Shown here piece after piece: positions 1 through 10,896 of a DNA stretch of 50,412 nucleotides. Both the position numbers and the translations under genes were made by a program. Source of the stretch: Thalassobacillus cyri (GTDB taxonomy: Bacteria > Bacillota > Bacilli > Bacillales > Halobacillaceae); contig NZ_FNQR01000027.1 in assembly GCF_900107755.1 (NCBI RefSeq), positions 1-50,412 of the forward strand, in the 5' to 3' direction. Position 1 is the first letter of the stretch. Every line of letters starts with the position of its first letter. The notes under the pieces are model-generated. The model was not told the DNA's origin. It made no database searches and was given only the letters and a program-made list of their open reading frames with translations.

Positions 1-83
1 TAACTAATACAATTCGTGAAGCAGTTGAATCGTTGAATGTTGCTTATCTAGTTTTGAGGGTTTACCTCAATTGCATAATCAAG
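1..83 (+). other. 23S-5S rRNA internal spacer
   Basis: AT-rich sequence directly upstream of the 5S gene. It resembles Bacillus 23S-5S spacers, with a short run around 45-70 (TTGAGGG then CCTCAA) able to form a small hairpin. The 23S 3' end is not recognisable, so the window starts inside the spacer. Confidence 0.6.
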
Positions 84-198
84 GTCTAGTGGCGAAAGCG
101 GAGAGGTCACACCTGTTCCCATGCCGAACACAGCAGTTAAGCTCTCCAGCGCCGATGGTAGTCGGGTTTATCCCCGTGAGAGTAGGACGCCGCTAGGC
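84..198 (+). rRNA. rrf: 5S ribosomal RNA
   Basis: Contains the conserved 5S blocks GAGGTCACACCTGTTCCCAT, the CCGAACAC loop and GAGAGTAGGACGCCGC. The ends pair: the 5' CTAGTGGC strand matches the 3' GCCGCTAG strand (helix I), which sets the limits to within a base or two. It is the last gene of an rRNA operon whose 16S and 23S lie outside the window, and it is followed at once by a strong terminator. Confidence 0.96.
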
Positions 199-202
199 AA
201 TC

Positions 203-239
203 AAGAAACCCGGAAGTCTTCCAAGGCTTCCGGGTTTTT
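203..239 (+). terminator. rRNA operon terminator
   Basis: A strong hairpin (AAACCCGGAAG pairing with CTTCCGGGTTT) followed by a T run, five bases after the 5S gene. Confidence 0.9.
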
Positions 240-330
240 GCTTGTATATAAAATTCTGTTAGCGAAAGATGAAAATTTCATTAGATCCTATTAAATCATA
301 TGCCCTTTTAAAAATACCAACTAAAAAATA

Positions 331-360
331 GTATAAGAGATGATAGATTTGCACATACTA
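331..360 (+). promoter_or_regulatory. sigma-F-type promoter of csfB
   Basis: GTATA at 331-335, 15 bases, then GCACATACTA at 351-360. This fits the B. subtilis sigma-F consensus (GYWTA, 15, GGNNANAHTR) with one mismatch, C for the second G. Transcription would start almost at the ribosome binding site GGAGGTGG (368-375). csfB is a known sigma-F target, which supports the call. Confidence 0.6.
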
Positions 361-379
361 ATGCCATGGAGGTGGAAAG

Positions 380-562
380 ATGAAAACAATCAACCGCTGT
401 GGCATATGTGACCGTAATACGACAGAGGGCATTCATATCTATCAATTATTCATTTGTGAATCTTGTGAAAAAGAAATTTTAGAAACAGAACCAGGCGATG
501 CTAGATATTCTTTTTACATCAATAAGCTAAAGAATATCACGCCAACCAAAATACATTCATAA
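380..562 (+). CDS. csfB: Gin/CsfB anti-sigma-G factor
   Basis: A 60-residue protein of the Gin family. Two CxxC pairs (Cys7/Cys10 and Cys26/Cys29) form the expected zinc knuckle, followed by the charged tail typical of the family. In B. subtilis, Gin holds sigma-G (and sigma-E in the forespore) inactive until engulfment. The start is fixed by GGAGGTGG seven bases upstream of the ATG. It stands alone between a sigma-F-like promoter and a terminator, as expected for an early forespore gene. In B. subtilis it is followed, as I recall, by xpaC and yaaN; those are absent here. Confidence 0.88.
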   Translation: MKTINRCGICDRNTTEGIHIYQLFICESCEKEILETEPGDARYSFYINKLKNITPTKIHS

Positions 563-566
563 AATT

Positions 567-604
567 AAAAAGATCTTTGCAAAGAAGCGAAGATCTTTTT
601 TTGT
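567..604 (+). terminator. csfB terminator
   Basis: AAAAGATCTT pairs with AAGATCTTTT, followed by Ts, just after csfB. Confidence 0.85.
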
Positions 605-672
605 TTGTATTCCATCCATGAGTTAGGTAAGATAAAATAGATTTTTCAATTGCACGGAGAAGGTGAAGCTCG

Positions 673-2100
673 ATGAATCTTGATCAAACAGAAACGCCGC
701 TATACGATAAGCTGCATTACTATAAAAACAAGAGTTACGATTCTTTTCATGTTCCAGGCCATAAAAACGGAAGAATATTTTCAGAGCGAGGATATGAAGA
801 CTTCCGTTCTATTCTCTCCCTCGATTTTACCGAGATAACAGGTATGGATGACTTGCACGACCCTCATGGTGTAATTCAACAAGCGCAGACATTGGCATCC
901 GATTTCTTTAAAAGTGATTTCTCCTACTTTTTAGTAAATGGTAGTACTGCGGGGAATTTAGCAATGATTCTCTCTGTGTGTAAGACGGGAGATCAAATTC
1001 TTGTCCAGCGAAATTGTCATAAATCAATTCTGCATGGATTGGAATTAGCAGGGGCTCAGCCCGTCTTTTTGTCCCCAGCTTATGAGGAGGATACAAAGCG
1101 ATACAGCAAAATGGAAATAGATTTGGTAGAGAAAGCATTAGTCCGTTTTCCAAAGGCAAAAGGGTTGATACTGACTTACCCGGATTATTTTGGGCGAACC
1201 TATGAGATAGAAAACATTATTAGTACAGCCCATGCACATGATGTCCCAGTGCTGGTAGATGAAGCACACGGTGTACATTTTCACTTAGGCCCTCCGTTTC
1301 CAACACCAGCTTTGACAGCCGGGGCGGATGTCGTGGTACAGTCCGCTCATAAAATGGCGCCTGCCATGACGATGGCTTCTTTTATACATGGACTGAAAGG
1401 TCGCATCAATCTAGAAAAATTATGTTATTTTCTTCAAGTGGTACAGTCCAGTAGTCCTTCCTACCCGCTAATGGCAAGTTTGGACTTAGCCCGGCATTTT
1501 TTAGCTAATACAACTAAAAAAAATGTAGAAAAAGCGCTTGATCATACAGAAAATGTCCGAAGAATCCTGGTGGAAGGGGACGGATGGACGGTTCTACCAG
1601 TCAGTGATCAAGATGATCCATTGAAAATAGTTTTGCATGCGGATCAAGGGTGGACAGGTTTCCAATTGGCGGGCTTACTAGAACAAACAGGAATATATCC
1701 TGAGTTGGCGGATTCTAACCAGGTACTGCTTATTATGGGTATTGGAGAATACGCTGAGCTTTCCAGTTTGAAGAAGTGTATCGCTACTGTAAATGAGCAA
1801 TTAAAAACGACTTCAAAGCATGCTACAATAAAGGGTAGAGTCTTATTCCCTTCCAAAATTCAGGAATTGCTATATTCCTACGAAGAAATGAAAACGATGC
1901 AAACCACATTTGTGAAGTGGTCAAAGGCAGTTGGTAAGGTTGTTGCACAACCTGTGGTACCTTATCCGCCAGGTATTCCATTACTAGTTAAAGGGGAAAA
2001 GATTACCATACAGCATGTAGAACTGATTAGGTTATTACTTGAACAGGGTGCCCGTTTCCACAATGAGCAGATAGAAACAGGAGTTATCACCTTTCAATAG
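673..2100 (+). CDS. yaaO: Orn/Lys/Arg decarboxylase-like PLP enzyme YaaO
   Basis: A 475-residue fold-type I PLP enzyme of the Orn/Lys/Arg decarboxylase major-domain family. Visible marks are the N-terminal FHVPGHKNG, the cofactor-contacting DEAHG (196-200) and the PLP lysine in SAHK (Lys227). The C-terminal third is the smaller family C-domain. Its substrate cannot be read from sequence; B. subtilis YaaO is a poorly characterised paralogue of the arginine decarboxylase SpeA. It is the first gene of the yaaO-tmk-darA-yaaR-holB-ricT-yabA run, and ends 17 bases before the chosen tmk start. GGAGAAGGTGAAG precedes the ATG. Confidence 0.85.
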   Translation: MNLDQTETPLYDKLHYYKNKSYDSFHVPGHKNGRIFSERGYEDFRSILSLDFTEITGMDDLHDPHGVIQQAQTLASDFFKSDFSYFLVNGSTAGNLAMILSVCKTGDQILVQRNCHKSILHGLELAGAQPVFLSPAYEEDTKRYSKMEIDLVEKALVRFPKAKGLILTYPDYFGRTYEIENIISTAHAHDVPVLVDEAHGVHFHLGPPFPTPALTAGADVVVQSAHKMAPAMTMASFIHGLKGRINLEKLCYFLQVVQSSSPSYPLMASLDLARHFLANTTKKNVEKALDHTENVRRILVEGDGWTVLPVSDQDDPLKIVLHADQGWTGFQLAGLLEQTGIYPELADSNQVLLIMGIGEYAELSSLKKCIATVNEQLKTTSKHATIKGRVLFPSKIQELLYSYEEMKTMQTTFVKWSKAVGKVVAQPVVPYPPGIPLLVKGEKITIQHVELIRLLLEQGARFHNEQIETGVITFQ

Positions 2101-2117
2101 ATTTGAGGAGAATGAGT

Positions 2118-2762
2118 GTGAAAGGATTATTTATAACGTTTGAGGGCGGAGAAGGTGCCGGGAAGACCTCGATCCTCCAGGCGCTCTCCCAGAAATTACA
2201 ACAAGAAGGATATGACGTACTGGCTACCAGGGAACCAGGAGGAATAGAAATTGCAGAAAAAATTCGCCAGATTATTTTAGATCCAGCACATACGGCTATG
2301 GACGGGCGTACAGAAGCCCTATTATATGCTGCAGCACGGCGACAGCATCTGGTCGAGAAAGTATTACCTGCTCTTAAACAAGGGAAAATTGTTCTTTGCG
2401 ACCGTTTTGTCGACAGCAGTCTGGCTTATCAAGGACATGCCCGTGGACTTGGCATAGAGGAAGTATTCCAAATCAACCAATTTGCCATTGAAAATTGCAT
2501 GCCTGACGTTACATTATTCTTTGATATTTCACCGGAAGAAGGCCTTCAGAGAATCGCTGCTAATAAGGGTAGGGAGCAGAACCGGCTGGATTTGGAAAAG
2601 CTAGATTTCCACCAAAGCGTTTATGAAGCTTATCAAATGTTGATCAAGAAGTTCCCGGAACGTATCCATGTTATCGATGCCTCTCAGTCATTCGAAACTG
2701 TGCAAAAGGATGTGTTAGCAAAACTCCATCCATATATACCAGACAGTAATGGGGACAGGTGA
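2118..2762 (+). CDS. tmk: Thymidylate kinase
   Basis: Phosphorylates dTMP to dTDP in dTTP synthesis; cytosolic. The protein shows the P-loop GGEGAGKT (residues 10-17), the DRFVDSS thymidine-binding signature and a lid region around NRLDLEKL. The GTG at 2118 is preferred because GAGGAG lies seven bases upstream and the protein then begins [10 protein letters not shown] like its relatives (214 residues). An ATG at 2112 is possible, but the ribosome binding site would be too close. It is in an operon with yaaO upstream and darA 44 bases downstream. Confidence 0.93.
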   Translation: MKGLFITFEGGEGAGKTSILQALSQKLQQEGYDVLATREPGGIEIAEKIRQIILDPAHTAMDGRTEALLYAAARRQHLVEKVLPALKQGKIVLCDRFVDSSLAYQGHARGLGIEEVFQINQFAIENCMPDVTLFFDISPEEGLQRIAANKGREQNRLDLEKLDFHQSVYEAYQMLIKKFPERIHVIDASQSFETVQKDVLAKLHPYIPDSNGDR

Positions 2763-2779
2763 TATTTGGTATAATGTAA

Positions 2780-3136
<357 letters not shown>

Positions 3137-3154
3137 GGAAAGGGGTTTTTCATA

Positions 3155-3595
3155 ATGAAGATCAGTCAGGATATACGGGCACAAGTAGATGCCGCGCAAA
3201 AACCCTCTCCCACTAATGTAAAAGGACGGAAGGAATTTGATGCACTCGTGCAGTCCCAAAACCAAAAGTTGAAAGAGCAGGAACTGGGAAAATTAATAAA
3301 AGATATCACTGCACAAGGGGAACGTGTCGCCCGGCATCGTTCCTTCCGGGATTTAGCAAAATATAAGCGAATGATCAAAGACTTTCTTCAAGAATCTGTT
3401 CAGCACGGGATGAACCTGAAGCATTCACATAGCTGGAATATGGATGGACAACCTCGGAAACTTACCACTATTGACTCGATCGATGAGAAGCTGAAAGAAT
3501 TGACGGATACAGTGGTCGTTCAAGAAAAAAGGTCCATTGACATCTTAGGGATTGTTGGAGAAATCAAGGGTTTATTAATCAATTTGTATACTTAA
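3155..3595 (+). CDS. yaaR: YaaR family protein (DUF327)
   Basis: A 146-residue, strongly charged, mostly helical protein of the YaaR/DUF327 family. The region around residues 65-105, RDLAKYKRMIKDFLQE and then HSW, is the family's best conserved part. No catalytic motif or membrane segment is visible, and I know of no established function. It lies between darA and holB, 13 bases before holB, so it is almost certainly cotranscribed with the replication genes. AAAGGGG precedes the ATG. Confidence 0.85.
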   Translation: MKISQDIRAQVDAAQKPSPTNVKGRKEFDALVQSQNQKLKEQELGKLIKDITAQGERVARHRSFRDLAKYKRMIKDFLQESVQHGMNLKHSHSWNMDGQPRKLTTIDSIDEKLKELTDTVVVQEKRSIDILGIVGEIKGLLINLYT

Positions 3596-3608
3596 GGACG
3601 GAATCATT

Positions 3609-4595
3609 ATGCATACATGGGAAGACATGAAACAGATCCAGCCCCTAGTCAGTAAAATGCTGATTAATAGTTTTAAAAAGAACCGTATTTCACATGCCTA
3701 TCTTTTTCAGGGTTCACAAGGAACTGGAAAAAGAGAGATAGGCCTGCTATTTACGAAAGCGATTTTTTGTCCGAACCGAGACGGTGCAGAGCCATGTCAT
3801 CGATGTAATGCATGTAAAAGAATTGAATCTGGAAATCATCCTGATGTCCATTGGATCAAGCCGGATGGGCAGTCGATAAAAAAAGATCAAATTCTTCACC
3901 TCCAAAAAGAATTCACTTATACGGGCCTTGAATCGAATCAAAAAGTATATATTGTTGAAAGTGCAGATAAAATGACGGTCAACGCTGCAAATCGGCTCCT
4001 TAAATTTTTAGAGGAGCCCAGTAAACAAACGACGGCCATGCTGCTGACTGAAAACAGTCATGCGATTCTTGATACGATTCGTTCCCGGTGTCAATTGATG
4101 GCATTCCAGCCCCTCAACGCTCAAAATGTCGAAGAAAAACTTACCGGTGAAGGTGTAAGTGAATCTACTGCGAAGTTACTCTCTCAAATGACTAACAATT
4201 TATCGGAAGCATTAGAAATTAATGCCGATGATTGGTTTGCTAATGCACGAAAATTAGTGATACAATTAATAGAAGTGCTGAACAATAAACCCAATGAAGC
4301 GCTTTTATTTATCAATCATCAGTGGATGCCTCATTTTAAGGAAAGAGAACAGCTTCAACGCGGTTTAGACTTGTTAATGTTCTGGTTTAAAGACTTGATC
4401 AATTACGAGTTGGAAAGAGAAGAGGCTATCATTTACTCACAAGAAAGAGATAGGATGGAGCAAATGTCCATGTCCTGGTCTCGCCAAAGCGCGGTAAGAG
4501 GCTTATCATCGATCCTTGAGGCGAAGCGGAAGATAAATCAGAATGTCCATCCTACACTTGTGATGGAACAACTTACACTTCACTTGAAGAGGTGA
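3609..4595 (+). CDS. holB: DNA polymerase III delta' subunit
   Basis: Clamp-loader subunit that helps load the beta sliding clamp. Domain I holds the P-loop GSQGTGK (35-41) and a four-cysteine zinc module (Cys54, Cys63, Cys66, Cys69). LLKFLEEP and the sensor/arginine-finger motif IRSRCQ follow. Length is 328 residues, normal for Bacillus HolB. The stop codon overlaps the GAGGTGA ribosome binding site of ricT, indicating translational coupling. The order darA-yaaR-holB-ricT-yabA is conserved in Bacillaceae. Confidence 0.95.
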   Translation: MHTWEDMKQIQPLVSKMLINSFKKNRISHAYLFQGSQGTGKREIGLLFTKAIFCPNRDGAEPCHRCNACKRIESGNHPDVHWIKPDGQSIKKDQILHLQKEFTYTGLESNQKVYIVESADKMTVNAANRLLKFLEEPSKQTTAMLLTENSHAILDTIRSRCQLMAFQPLNAQNVEEKLTGEGVSESTAKLLSQMTNNLSEALEINADDWFANARKLVIQLIEVLNNKPNEALLFINHQWMPHFKEREQLQRGLDLLMFWFKDLINYELEREEAIIYSQERDRMEQMSMSWSRQSAVRGLSSILEAKRKINQNVHPTLVMEQLTLHLKR

Positions 4596-4601
4596 TCATA
4601 A

Positions 4602-5429
4602 TTGATCGAAGTGATAGGCGTCCGCTTCAAGCAAGCGGGTAAAATATATTATTTTGACCCAAGGAACATTCAGATGACAACCGATGATTATGTAATCGTG
4701 GAAACAGTCCGCGGTATTGAATTCGGTAAAGTCGTCATTGCTAACAGGCAGGTGGATGAGGAAGATATTGTATTGCCTTTGAAAAAAGTCATCCGGATTG
4801 CAGACGAAAAAGATAAATTGACGGTGACTGAGAATAAGGAAAATGCAAAAGAAGCCTATACTGTCTGTGAAGCAAAAATAAAAGACCATAAGCTTGATAT
4901 GAAGCTTGTGGATGTGGAATATACATTTGACCGTAACAAGGTGATATTTTACTTCACCGCAGACGGCCGGGTCGATTTCCGGACCCTGGTAAAGGATTTG
5001 GCTTCCGTATTTAAGACCAGAATCGAGCTGCGTCAGATCGGTGTCCGGGATGAAGCAAAATTGCTTGGAGGCATTGGACCTTGCGGAAGGATGTTATGCT
5101 GTTCCACATTCCTTGGTGATTTTGAACCAGTATCTATCAAAATGGCAAAGGATCAGAACCTTTCGCTGAACCCGGCAAAAATATCCGGATTATGTGGACG
5201 TTTGATGTGCTGCTTAAAATATGAAAATGATGATTATGAAGCAGCTAAACGTGAACTCCCTGACCTAGGTCAGCGGATTACCACTTCTATGGGTAAAGGA
5301 AAAGTAGTTGGAATCAATATGCTGGAACGTCTTGTTCAAATTGAATTTCCTGAACTTGAACGTACCCTGGAATATACGTTGCAGGATTTGATTGATGAAG
5401 GAGCCGTTTCAACCCAAGCCACAGAATGA
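4602..5429 (+). CDS. ricT: RicT (YaaT), PSP1-domain protein of the Y-complex
   Basis: A 275-residue PSP1-domain protein. Known role: with RicA and RicF it forms the Fe-S-containing Y-complex that supports RNase Y mRNA processing and Spo0A phosphorylation. Cysteine-rich signatures GPCGRMLCC and GLCGRLMCC are visible. The start is a TTG at 4602, preceded by GAGGTGAT; no ATG fits, and the N-terminus then matches the family ([16 protein letters not shown]). It follows holB by six bases and its end precedes yabA by 16 bases. Confidence 0.93.
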   Translation: MIEVIGVRFKQAGKIYYFDPRNIQMTTDDYVIVETVRGIEFGKVVIANRQVDEEDIVLPLKKVIRIADEKDKLTVTENKENAKEAYTVCEAKIKDHKLDMKLVDVEYTFDRNKVIFYFTADGRVDFRTLVKDLASVFKTRIELRQIGVRDEAKLLGGIGPCGRMLCCSTFLGDFEPVSIKMAKDQNLSLNPAKISGLCGRLMCCLKYENDDYEAAKRELPDLGQRITTSMGKGKVVGINMLERLVQIEFPELERTLEYTLQDLIDEGAVSTQATE

Positions 5430-5445
5430 CGGGGTGGAAGGAAGC

Positions 5446-5799
5446 GTGAACAAGAAAGAAATTTTTGAACAAGTATCCCATTTAGAATCACAAATTGGAG
5501 AGCTTTATCAGCAATTAGGTGATTTGAAAACACAGTTGGCTCACCTTTTAGAGGAAAATCAGCATTTATCACTGGAGAACCACCATTTAAGAAAGCGACT
5601 GGATCGGGAGGCAGCATCGCCTGCCCAGCAGGAGACATCAAAGGAAAAGAGCCATTCCAAGGACTCTTATGTAGGGGAAGGTTATGATAACCTTGCCCGC
5701 CTTTATGAAGAAGGTTTCCATATTTGCAACTTACATTTTGGCAGTCCAAGAGATGAAGATTGTTTGTTCTGTCTATCTTTCCTAAACAAGAAAAAATAA
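5446..5799 (+). CDS. yabA: Replication initiation control protein YabA
   Basis: A 117-residue negative regulator of initiation that contacts DnaA and DnaN. The N-terminal half is a leucine-rich coiled coil (about residues 3-55, with [17 protein letters not shown]) that tetramerises. The C-terminal zinc domain carries H-x-C, His and CLFC (HICNLHFG, then DCLFCLSF). The GTG start at 5446 gives MNKKEIF like relatives and has GGAAGGA just upstream; longer upstream starts overlap ricT and lack a binding site. It ends the operon, with a terminator ten bases after its stop. Confidence 0.94.
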   Translation: MNKKEIFEQVSHLESQIGELYQQLGDLKTQLAHLLEENQHLSLENHHLRKRLDREAASPAQQETSKEKSHSKDSYVGEGYDNLARLYEEGFHICNLHFGSPRDEDCLFCLSFLNKKK

Positions 5800-5808
5800 A
5801 CAGAACAC

Positions 5809-5844
5809 CGCCTTTCCTTGCCATAAGGAGAGGCTTTCTTTTTA
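5809..5844 (+). terminator. yabA operon terminator
   Basis: GCCTTTCCTT pairs with AAGGAGAGGC, then a T-rich run. Confidence 0.75.
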
Positions 5845-6012
5845 CCGCAGATATTTACTCAGAAATGTTGATAGGGGAAGAAATGAACGCCCTTTTCCCA
5901 GAAAGCGATCAATTTCCCTGGATCCCTTTGCTGAATTTTGTTAACGAAACCGTTAAGTATGTTTAAAAAGACTTATTCAATAGAAATGAGCATGAAAGGT
6001 AGCTGGAAACAG

Positions 6013-6756
6013 ATGGTTGAATTGAAAAATGATGAACGTATCGATGATTTATTGGCTAAGGAAAACATGCAGATCATCCAAAGCCCGACCGCATTTGCAT
6101 TTTCCCTGGATGCTGTTTTGCTCGCTGACTTCACCTACGTTCCAATCAAAAGGGGGAAAATCATTGACTTGTGTACAGGGAATGGCGTCATTCCCCTGCT
6201 CCTGTCCTGCCGTTCGAAAGCCCAAATAACAGGGGTGGAAATTCAAGAAAGGCTATATGATATGGCGGTGCGCAATGTCGAGCTCAACGGTTTAGATGAT
6301 CAATTGGAAATGATACATGGTGACTTGAAGGATATGCCTGCACGATACGGCAACCGAAAATTCGATTTGGTGACCGTTAACCCTCCTTATTTTCCTACAC
6401 CCAGGAAAAAAGAGCAGAATTTGAATGATTATTTAACAATTGCCCGTCATGAGATATATTGTTCCCTTGAAGATGTCGTCCGCTCATGCAGTCAACTGGT
6501 TCGCTCTGGGGGGAAAGTATCCATGGTGCATCGCCCCGGACGAATGGCAGATATATTGACACTCTTCCGTAAGTATCGGATTGAACCGAAGCGGCTCCGG
6601 CTGGTATATCCCAAAATGGGAAGAGAAGCTAATGTCCTGTTAGTGGAAGGAATCAGAGATGGCAATGCCGATTTGAAAAATCTCCCGCCTCTTTATGCCT
6701 TCACCGATGGAGGAGAATATACGGATGAACTGAGGAAGATTATTTATGGCAAGTGA
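6013..6756 (+). CDS. trmN6: tRNA1(Val) (adenine37-N6)-methyltransferase-like protein YabB
   Basis: A 247-residue class I SAM methyltransferase of the TrmN6/YabB type. Motif I is [13 protein letters not shown] (about residues 45-57) and the N6-adenine signature NPPYF follows (about 122-126), so an exocyclic amino group is the likely target. The exact tRNA substrate is inferred from the family. The start is uncertain: the ATG at 6013 matches relatives ([14 protein letters not shown]), but no strong binding site precedes it, and in-frame ATGs at 5938, 5959 and 5992 exist. It overlaps yazA by 11 bases. Confidence 0.85.
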   Translation: MVELKNDERIDDLLAKENMQIIQSPTAFAFSLDAVLLADFTYVPIKRGKIIDLCTGNGVIPLLLSCRSKAQITGVEIQERLYDMAVRNVELNGLDDQLEMIHGDLKDMPARYGNRKFDLVTVNPPYFPTPRKKEQNLNDYLTIARHEIYCSLEDVVRSCSQLVRSGGKVSMVHRPGRMADILTLFRKYRIEPKRLRLVYPKMGREANVLLVEGIRDGNADLKNLPPLYAFTDGGEYTDELRKIIYGK

Positions 6757-7009
6757 TCATTTTGTATATATATTGAAATGTAAAGACGGTACCCTTTATA
6801 CGGGGTATACCAATGATTTGTATCAGCGTCTGGCTAAGCATGAAAGCGGTAAAGGCGCTAAATACACCAGAGGACGTGGCCCTTTCGAGTTAGTATTTTA
6901 TGAACGGTGTAATACGAAAACCGCAGCGTTGCAAAGGGAGTTTCAAATAAAGCAATGGAGCCGTTCCAAAAAAGAAGCATTGATTGCTTTAAAAAATGAG
7001 GGAGTTTAA
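6746..7009 (+). CDS. yazA: GIY-YIG nuclease superfamily protein YazA
   Basis: An 87-residue single-domain GIY-YIG protein of the UPF0213 family. It shows [17 protein letters not shown] (about 6-22; the GIY-YIG equivalent is VYI...TGY), the arginine-containing helix [10 protein letters not shown], and [13 protein letters not shown]. Cellular function is unknown in Bacillus. It overlaps the end of yabB and directly abuts rsmI (stop TAA then ATG), so the three are one transcription and translation unit. Confidence 0.88.
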   Translation: MASDHFVYILKCKDGTLYTGYTNDLYQRLAKHESGKGAKYTRGRGPFELVFYERCNTKTAALQREFQIKQWSRSKKEALIALKNEGV

Positions 7010-7882
7010 ATGGAAATACAAAAAAGTTTTCGAACGTCTGAATACGGCATCCTTTATATTGTACCAACCCCGATTGGTAACCTTGAGGACATGACCTTCC
7101 GAGCTGTCCGCATTTTAACAGAGGCTGCTAAAATTGCAGCAGAAGATACTCGTAATACCAAAAAATTGTTAAGCCATTTCGATATCCATACTCCCTTAAT
7201 AAGCTACCACGAGCATAATAAACATGTCAGGGAAAATGAGTTGATGGATGTCTTGGAAAATGGCCAGGACCTTGCAGTGGTAAGCGATGCGGGTATGCCT
7301 GGAATTTCTGATCCGGGATACGATCTTATTCAAGCCGCAATTCATCGCAACATTCCTGTCGTTGTATTACCAGGAGCGAACGCTGCTTTATGTGCTTTGG
7401 TCGGTTCTGGTTTGGAAACGGAACATTTTCACTTTTATGGCTTTCTGCCAAGGAAGAAAAAGGATCGGGACCAAGAATTGGAAGCACTAAAGGGATTCCG
7501 CTCCACACTGGTATTTTACGAATCACCCCATCGCTTGAAAGAAACATTGAAAGGGCTGCAGGGCGTGTTTGGAAACCGAAAAGCTGCATTGTCCAGAGAG
7601 TTGACGAAACGCTATGAAGAATATGTGCGTGGCAGTTTAGCCGAAGCGTTGGAGTGGGCCGAGAATAATGAGCTCCGGGGGGAGTTTTGTATTGTAGTAG
7701 AAGGGAACAAAGAAGAAGTAGCGGAACATATATTGTGGTGGAGCAGTTTATCTGTAATCGAGCATGTCGAACATTATATCAAAGAAAAAGATTATTCCAG
7801 TAAACAAGCAATAAAGCAAGTAGCCAGTGATCGTAAGCTTCCTAAACGTGAAGTATACCAGGTCTACCATGTAGGGGATTAA
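7010..7882 (+). CDS. rsmI: 16S rRNA 2'-O-methyltransferase RsmI
   Basis: Methylates the ribose of 16S rRNA C1402, with RsmH doing the base. It is a 290-residue tetrapyrrole-methylase-fold protein with the start LYIVPTPIGNLEDMTFRA, the SAM loop DAGMPGISDPG, LPGANA and FYESPHR. The ATG immediately follows the yazA stop codon; GAGGGAG lies just upstream. The gene ends a yabB-yazA-rsmI operon and is followed by paired terminators separating it from the convergent abrB. Confidence 0.95.
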   Translation: MEIQKSFRTSEYGILYIVPTPIGNLEDMTFRAVRILTEAAKIAAEDTRNTKKLLSHFDIHTPLISYHEHNKHVRENELMDVLENGQDLAVVSDAGMPGISDPGYDLIQAAIHRNIPVVVLPGANAALCALVGSGLETEHFHFYGFLPRKKKDRDQELEALKGFRSTLVFYESPHRLKETLKGLQGVFGNRKAALSRELTKRYEEYVRGSLAEALEWAENNELRGEFCIVVEGNKEEVAEHILWWSSLSVIEHVEHYIKEKDYSSKQAIKQVASDRKLPKREVYQVYHVGD

Positions 7883-7931
7883 TTATTGGAGTTTCCCTGA
7901 CTAAATCAAATTTTAAAAAACGAAAAATAAA

Positions 7932-7969
7932 AAAGCACGGACTGCCAGTCGGTTCAGTCCGTGCCTTTT
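7932..7969. terminator. Bidirectional terminator between rsmI and abrB
   Basis: The stem GCACGGACT/AGTCCGTGC has a T run after it on the plus strand and an A run before it, so it can stop transcripts from either side. Confidence 0.85.
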
Positions 7970-7972
7970 TGC

Positions 7973-8010
7973 GAGACCGTTCTCTTTTTGTGTGGGTCTC
8001 TTTTTTTGTT
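7973..8010 (+). terminator. Second terminator facing abrB
   Basis: GAGACC and GGTCTC flank a T-rich loop and are followed by seven Ts on the plus strand. It is a back-up to the preceding terminator. Confidence 0.55.
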
Positions 8011-8015
8011 TTTAA

Positions 8016-8291
8016 TTATTTCATGCTGTCTTGAATTTCTTTCATCAGTTTGTTCGCACCTTCACGGCTTAGAACCAGTTTGCCATTCGCGAGGGAAAGA
8101 TTGTCCTCGGATACCTCGCCAGTAACATGACAAGTCATGTTTGGCTTGTATTTCTTAAGTACGATACGATCATCATCGACATAGATTTCCAATGCGTCTT
8201 TCTCGTTTATTCCTAAGGTGCGACGTAGCTCGATAGGAATAACCACGCGTCCAAGTTCATCAACTTTTCTTACAATACCAGTAGATTTCAT
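8016..8291 (-). CDS. abrB: Transition-state regulator AbrB
   Basis: A 91-residue DNA-binding global repressor of post-exponential genes. The swapped-hairpin DNA-binding domain is visible (MKSTGIVRKVDELGRVVIP, ELRRTLGI, LKKYKP), with Cys54 and a C-terminal multimerisation domain. The ATG at 8291 is preferred to upstream codons because GAGGGGAG lies just ahead. It is the only protein gene on the minus strand in the window, divergent from metS. A consensus sigma-A promoter and two Spo0A boxes lie upstream. Confidence 0.97.
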   Translation of the reverse strand: MKSTGIVRKVDELGRVVIPIELRRTLGINEKDALEIYVDDDRIVLKKYKPNMTCHVTGEVSEDNLSLANGKLVLSREGANKLMKEIQDSMK

Positions 8292-8318
8292 TTTTGTTTC
8301 TCCCCTCAATCAAAAATT

Positions 8319-8335
8319 TTCGCCAGATTTCGACA
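8319..8335 (-). promoter_or_regulatory. Tandem Spo0A boxes over the abrB start region
   Basis: On the minus strand, TGTCGAA (8335-8329) and TGGCGAA (8325-8319) both fit the 0A-box consensus TGNCGAA and are exactly ten bases apart. They lie about +8 to +24 relative to the start predicted from the promoter, the arrangement expected for Spo0A~P repression of abrB. Confidence 0.85.
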
Positions 8336-8348
8336 TCTGTCTAAGGTA

Positions 8349-8377
8349 ATAGTACCAACCTTTCCCAGCTATGTCAA
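8349..8377 (-). promoter_or_regulatory. Sigma-A promoter of abrB
   Basis: Minus-strand TTGACA (8377-8372), a 17-base spacer and TACTAT (8354-8349). Confidence 0.88.
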
Positions 8378-8451
8378 TTCTTTAATTTTCCATTTTATCA
8401 ATTACATCAAACCATCAAGGATACTATATGTAGTATTTATTGACTAGTGTA

Positions 8452-8480
8452 TTGACCCATATTGGGATTCGGAGGATATT
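8452..8480 (+). promoter_or_regulatory. Candidate sigma-A promoter of metS
   Basis: TTGACC (8452-8457), 17 bases, GATATT (8475-8480). It would give a leader of about 290 bases before metS. No gene and no T-box signature is visible in that leader. Confidence 0.5.
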
Positions 8481-8558
8481 AAAGAATTGTATTATGTAAC
8501 ATTTTTGAAAGAATATTACAATTACCTCAAAACCTTAACCTGGTTTCCGCCAATAGCA

Positions 8559-8597
8559 TTCGACAAAATTCTGTCAGTATATGGGGGTGTTTCGACA
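8559..8597 (-). promoter_or_regulatory. Two further perfect Spo0A boxes in the abrB-metS gap
   Basis: TTCGACA at 8559-8565 and 8591-8597 reads TGTCGAA on the minus strand, 32 bases apart and in the same orientation as the abrB operator boxes. Their target, the metS leader or a distal abrB promoter, cannot be decided from sequence. Confidence 0.55.
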
Positions 8598-8745
8598 AGA
8601 AAAGTAAAAAATGTTTGCGATACTTTTAATTTTTCACCTCGAAAATGTATTCTATGGTATATTTTGTTGCTAGGAATGGAAATCCTCTTTATAAATCGAT
8701 ACAATAAGGAGATACGGAAAGTTATTCAATGAAGGCTAACTATAG

Positions 8746-10725
<1,980 letters not shown>

Positions 10726-10734
10726 AATCTCAAA

Positions 10735-10766
10735 AAGGGAAAGCTGATAAATGGCTTTCCCTTCTT
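10735..10766 (+). terminator. metS terminator
   Basis: GGGAAAGC pairs with GCTTTCCC, then TTCTT. Confidence 0.75.
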
Positions 10767-10768
10767 GC

Positions 10769-10863
10769 ACTTTAAGAAAGTTTAACTTTGTTAAAGGATG
10801 AAAGTATCAGAAACATTTAGGCTTTTGCCATAAGGACTTGGCGACAGGACGAGTTATCCTAAT
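10769..10863 (+). repeat. Dispersed hairpin repeat, copy 1
   Basis: Shares with copies at 22303, 31996 and 46063 the order CTTTAAG, TTAAAGGAT, AAAGTAT, then a GCCATAAGGACTTGGCGA-like hairpin and a trailing CTAAT. This copy has lost part of the outer arm (ACAGGACGAG replaces ATAAGCCAAG). It fills the metS-tatD gap. Confidence 0.75.
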
Positions 10864-10896
10864 AAAGTAAATAATTGTTAAAAGGTGGTTGTAACG

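Noticed and set aside
5883-5966. Small frame of 27 residues with GGGGAAG upstream, between yabA and trmN6
   Set aside because: The binding site is tempting, but the frame has no relative I recognise and it lies after a terminator with no clear promoter. Listed only as a possibility.
8487-8732. An 81-codon open frame in the abrB-metS gap
   Set aside because: No ribosome binding site at its start, AT-driven composition, no family resemblance, and it spans the Spo0A boxes and probable metS leader.
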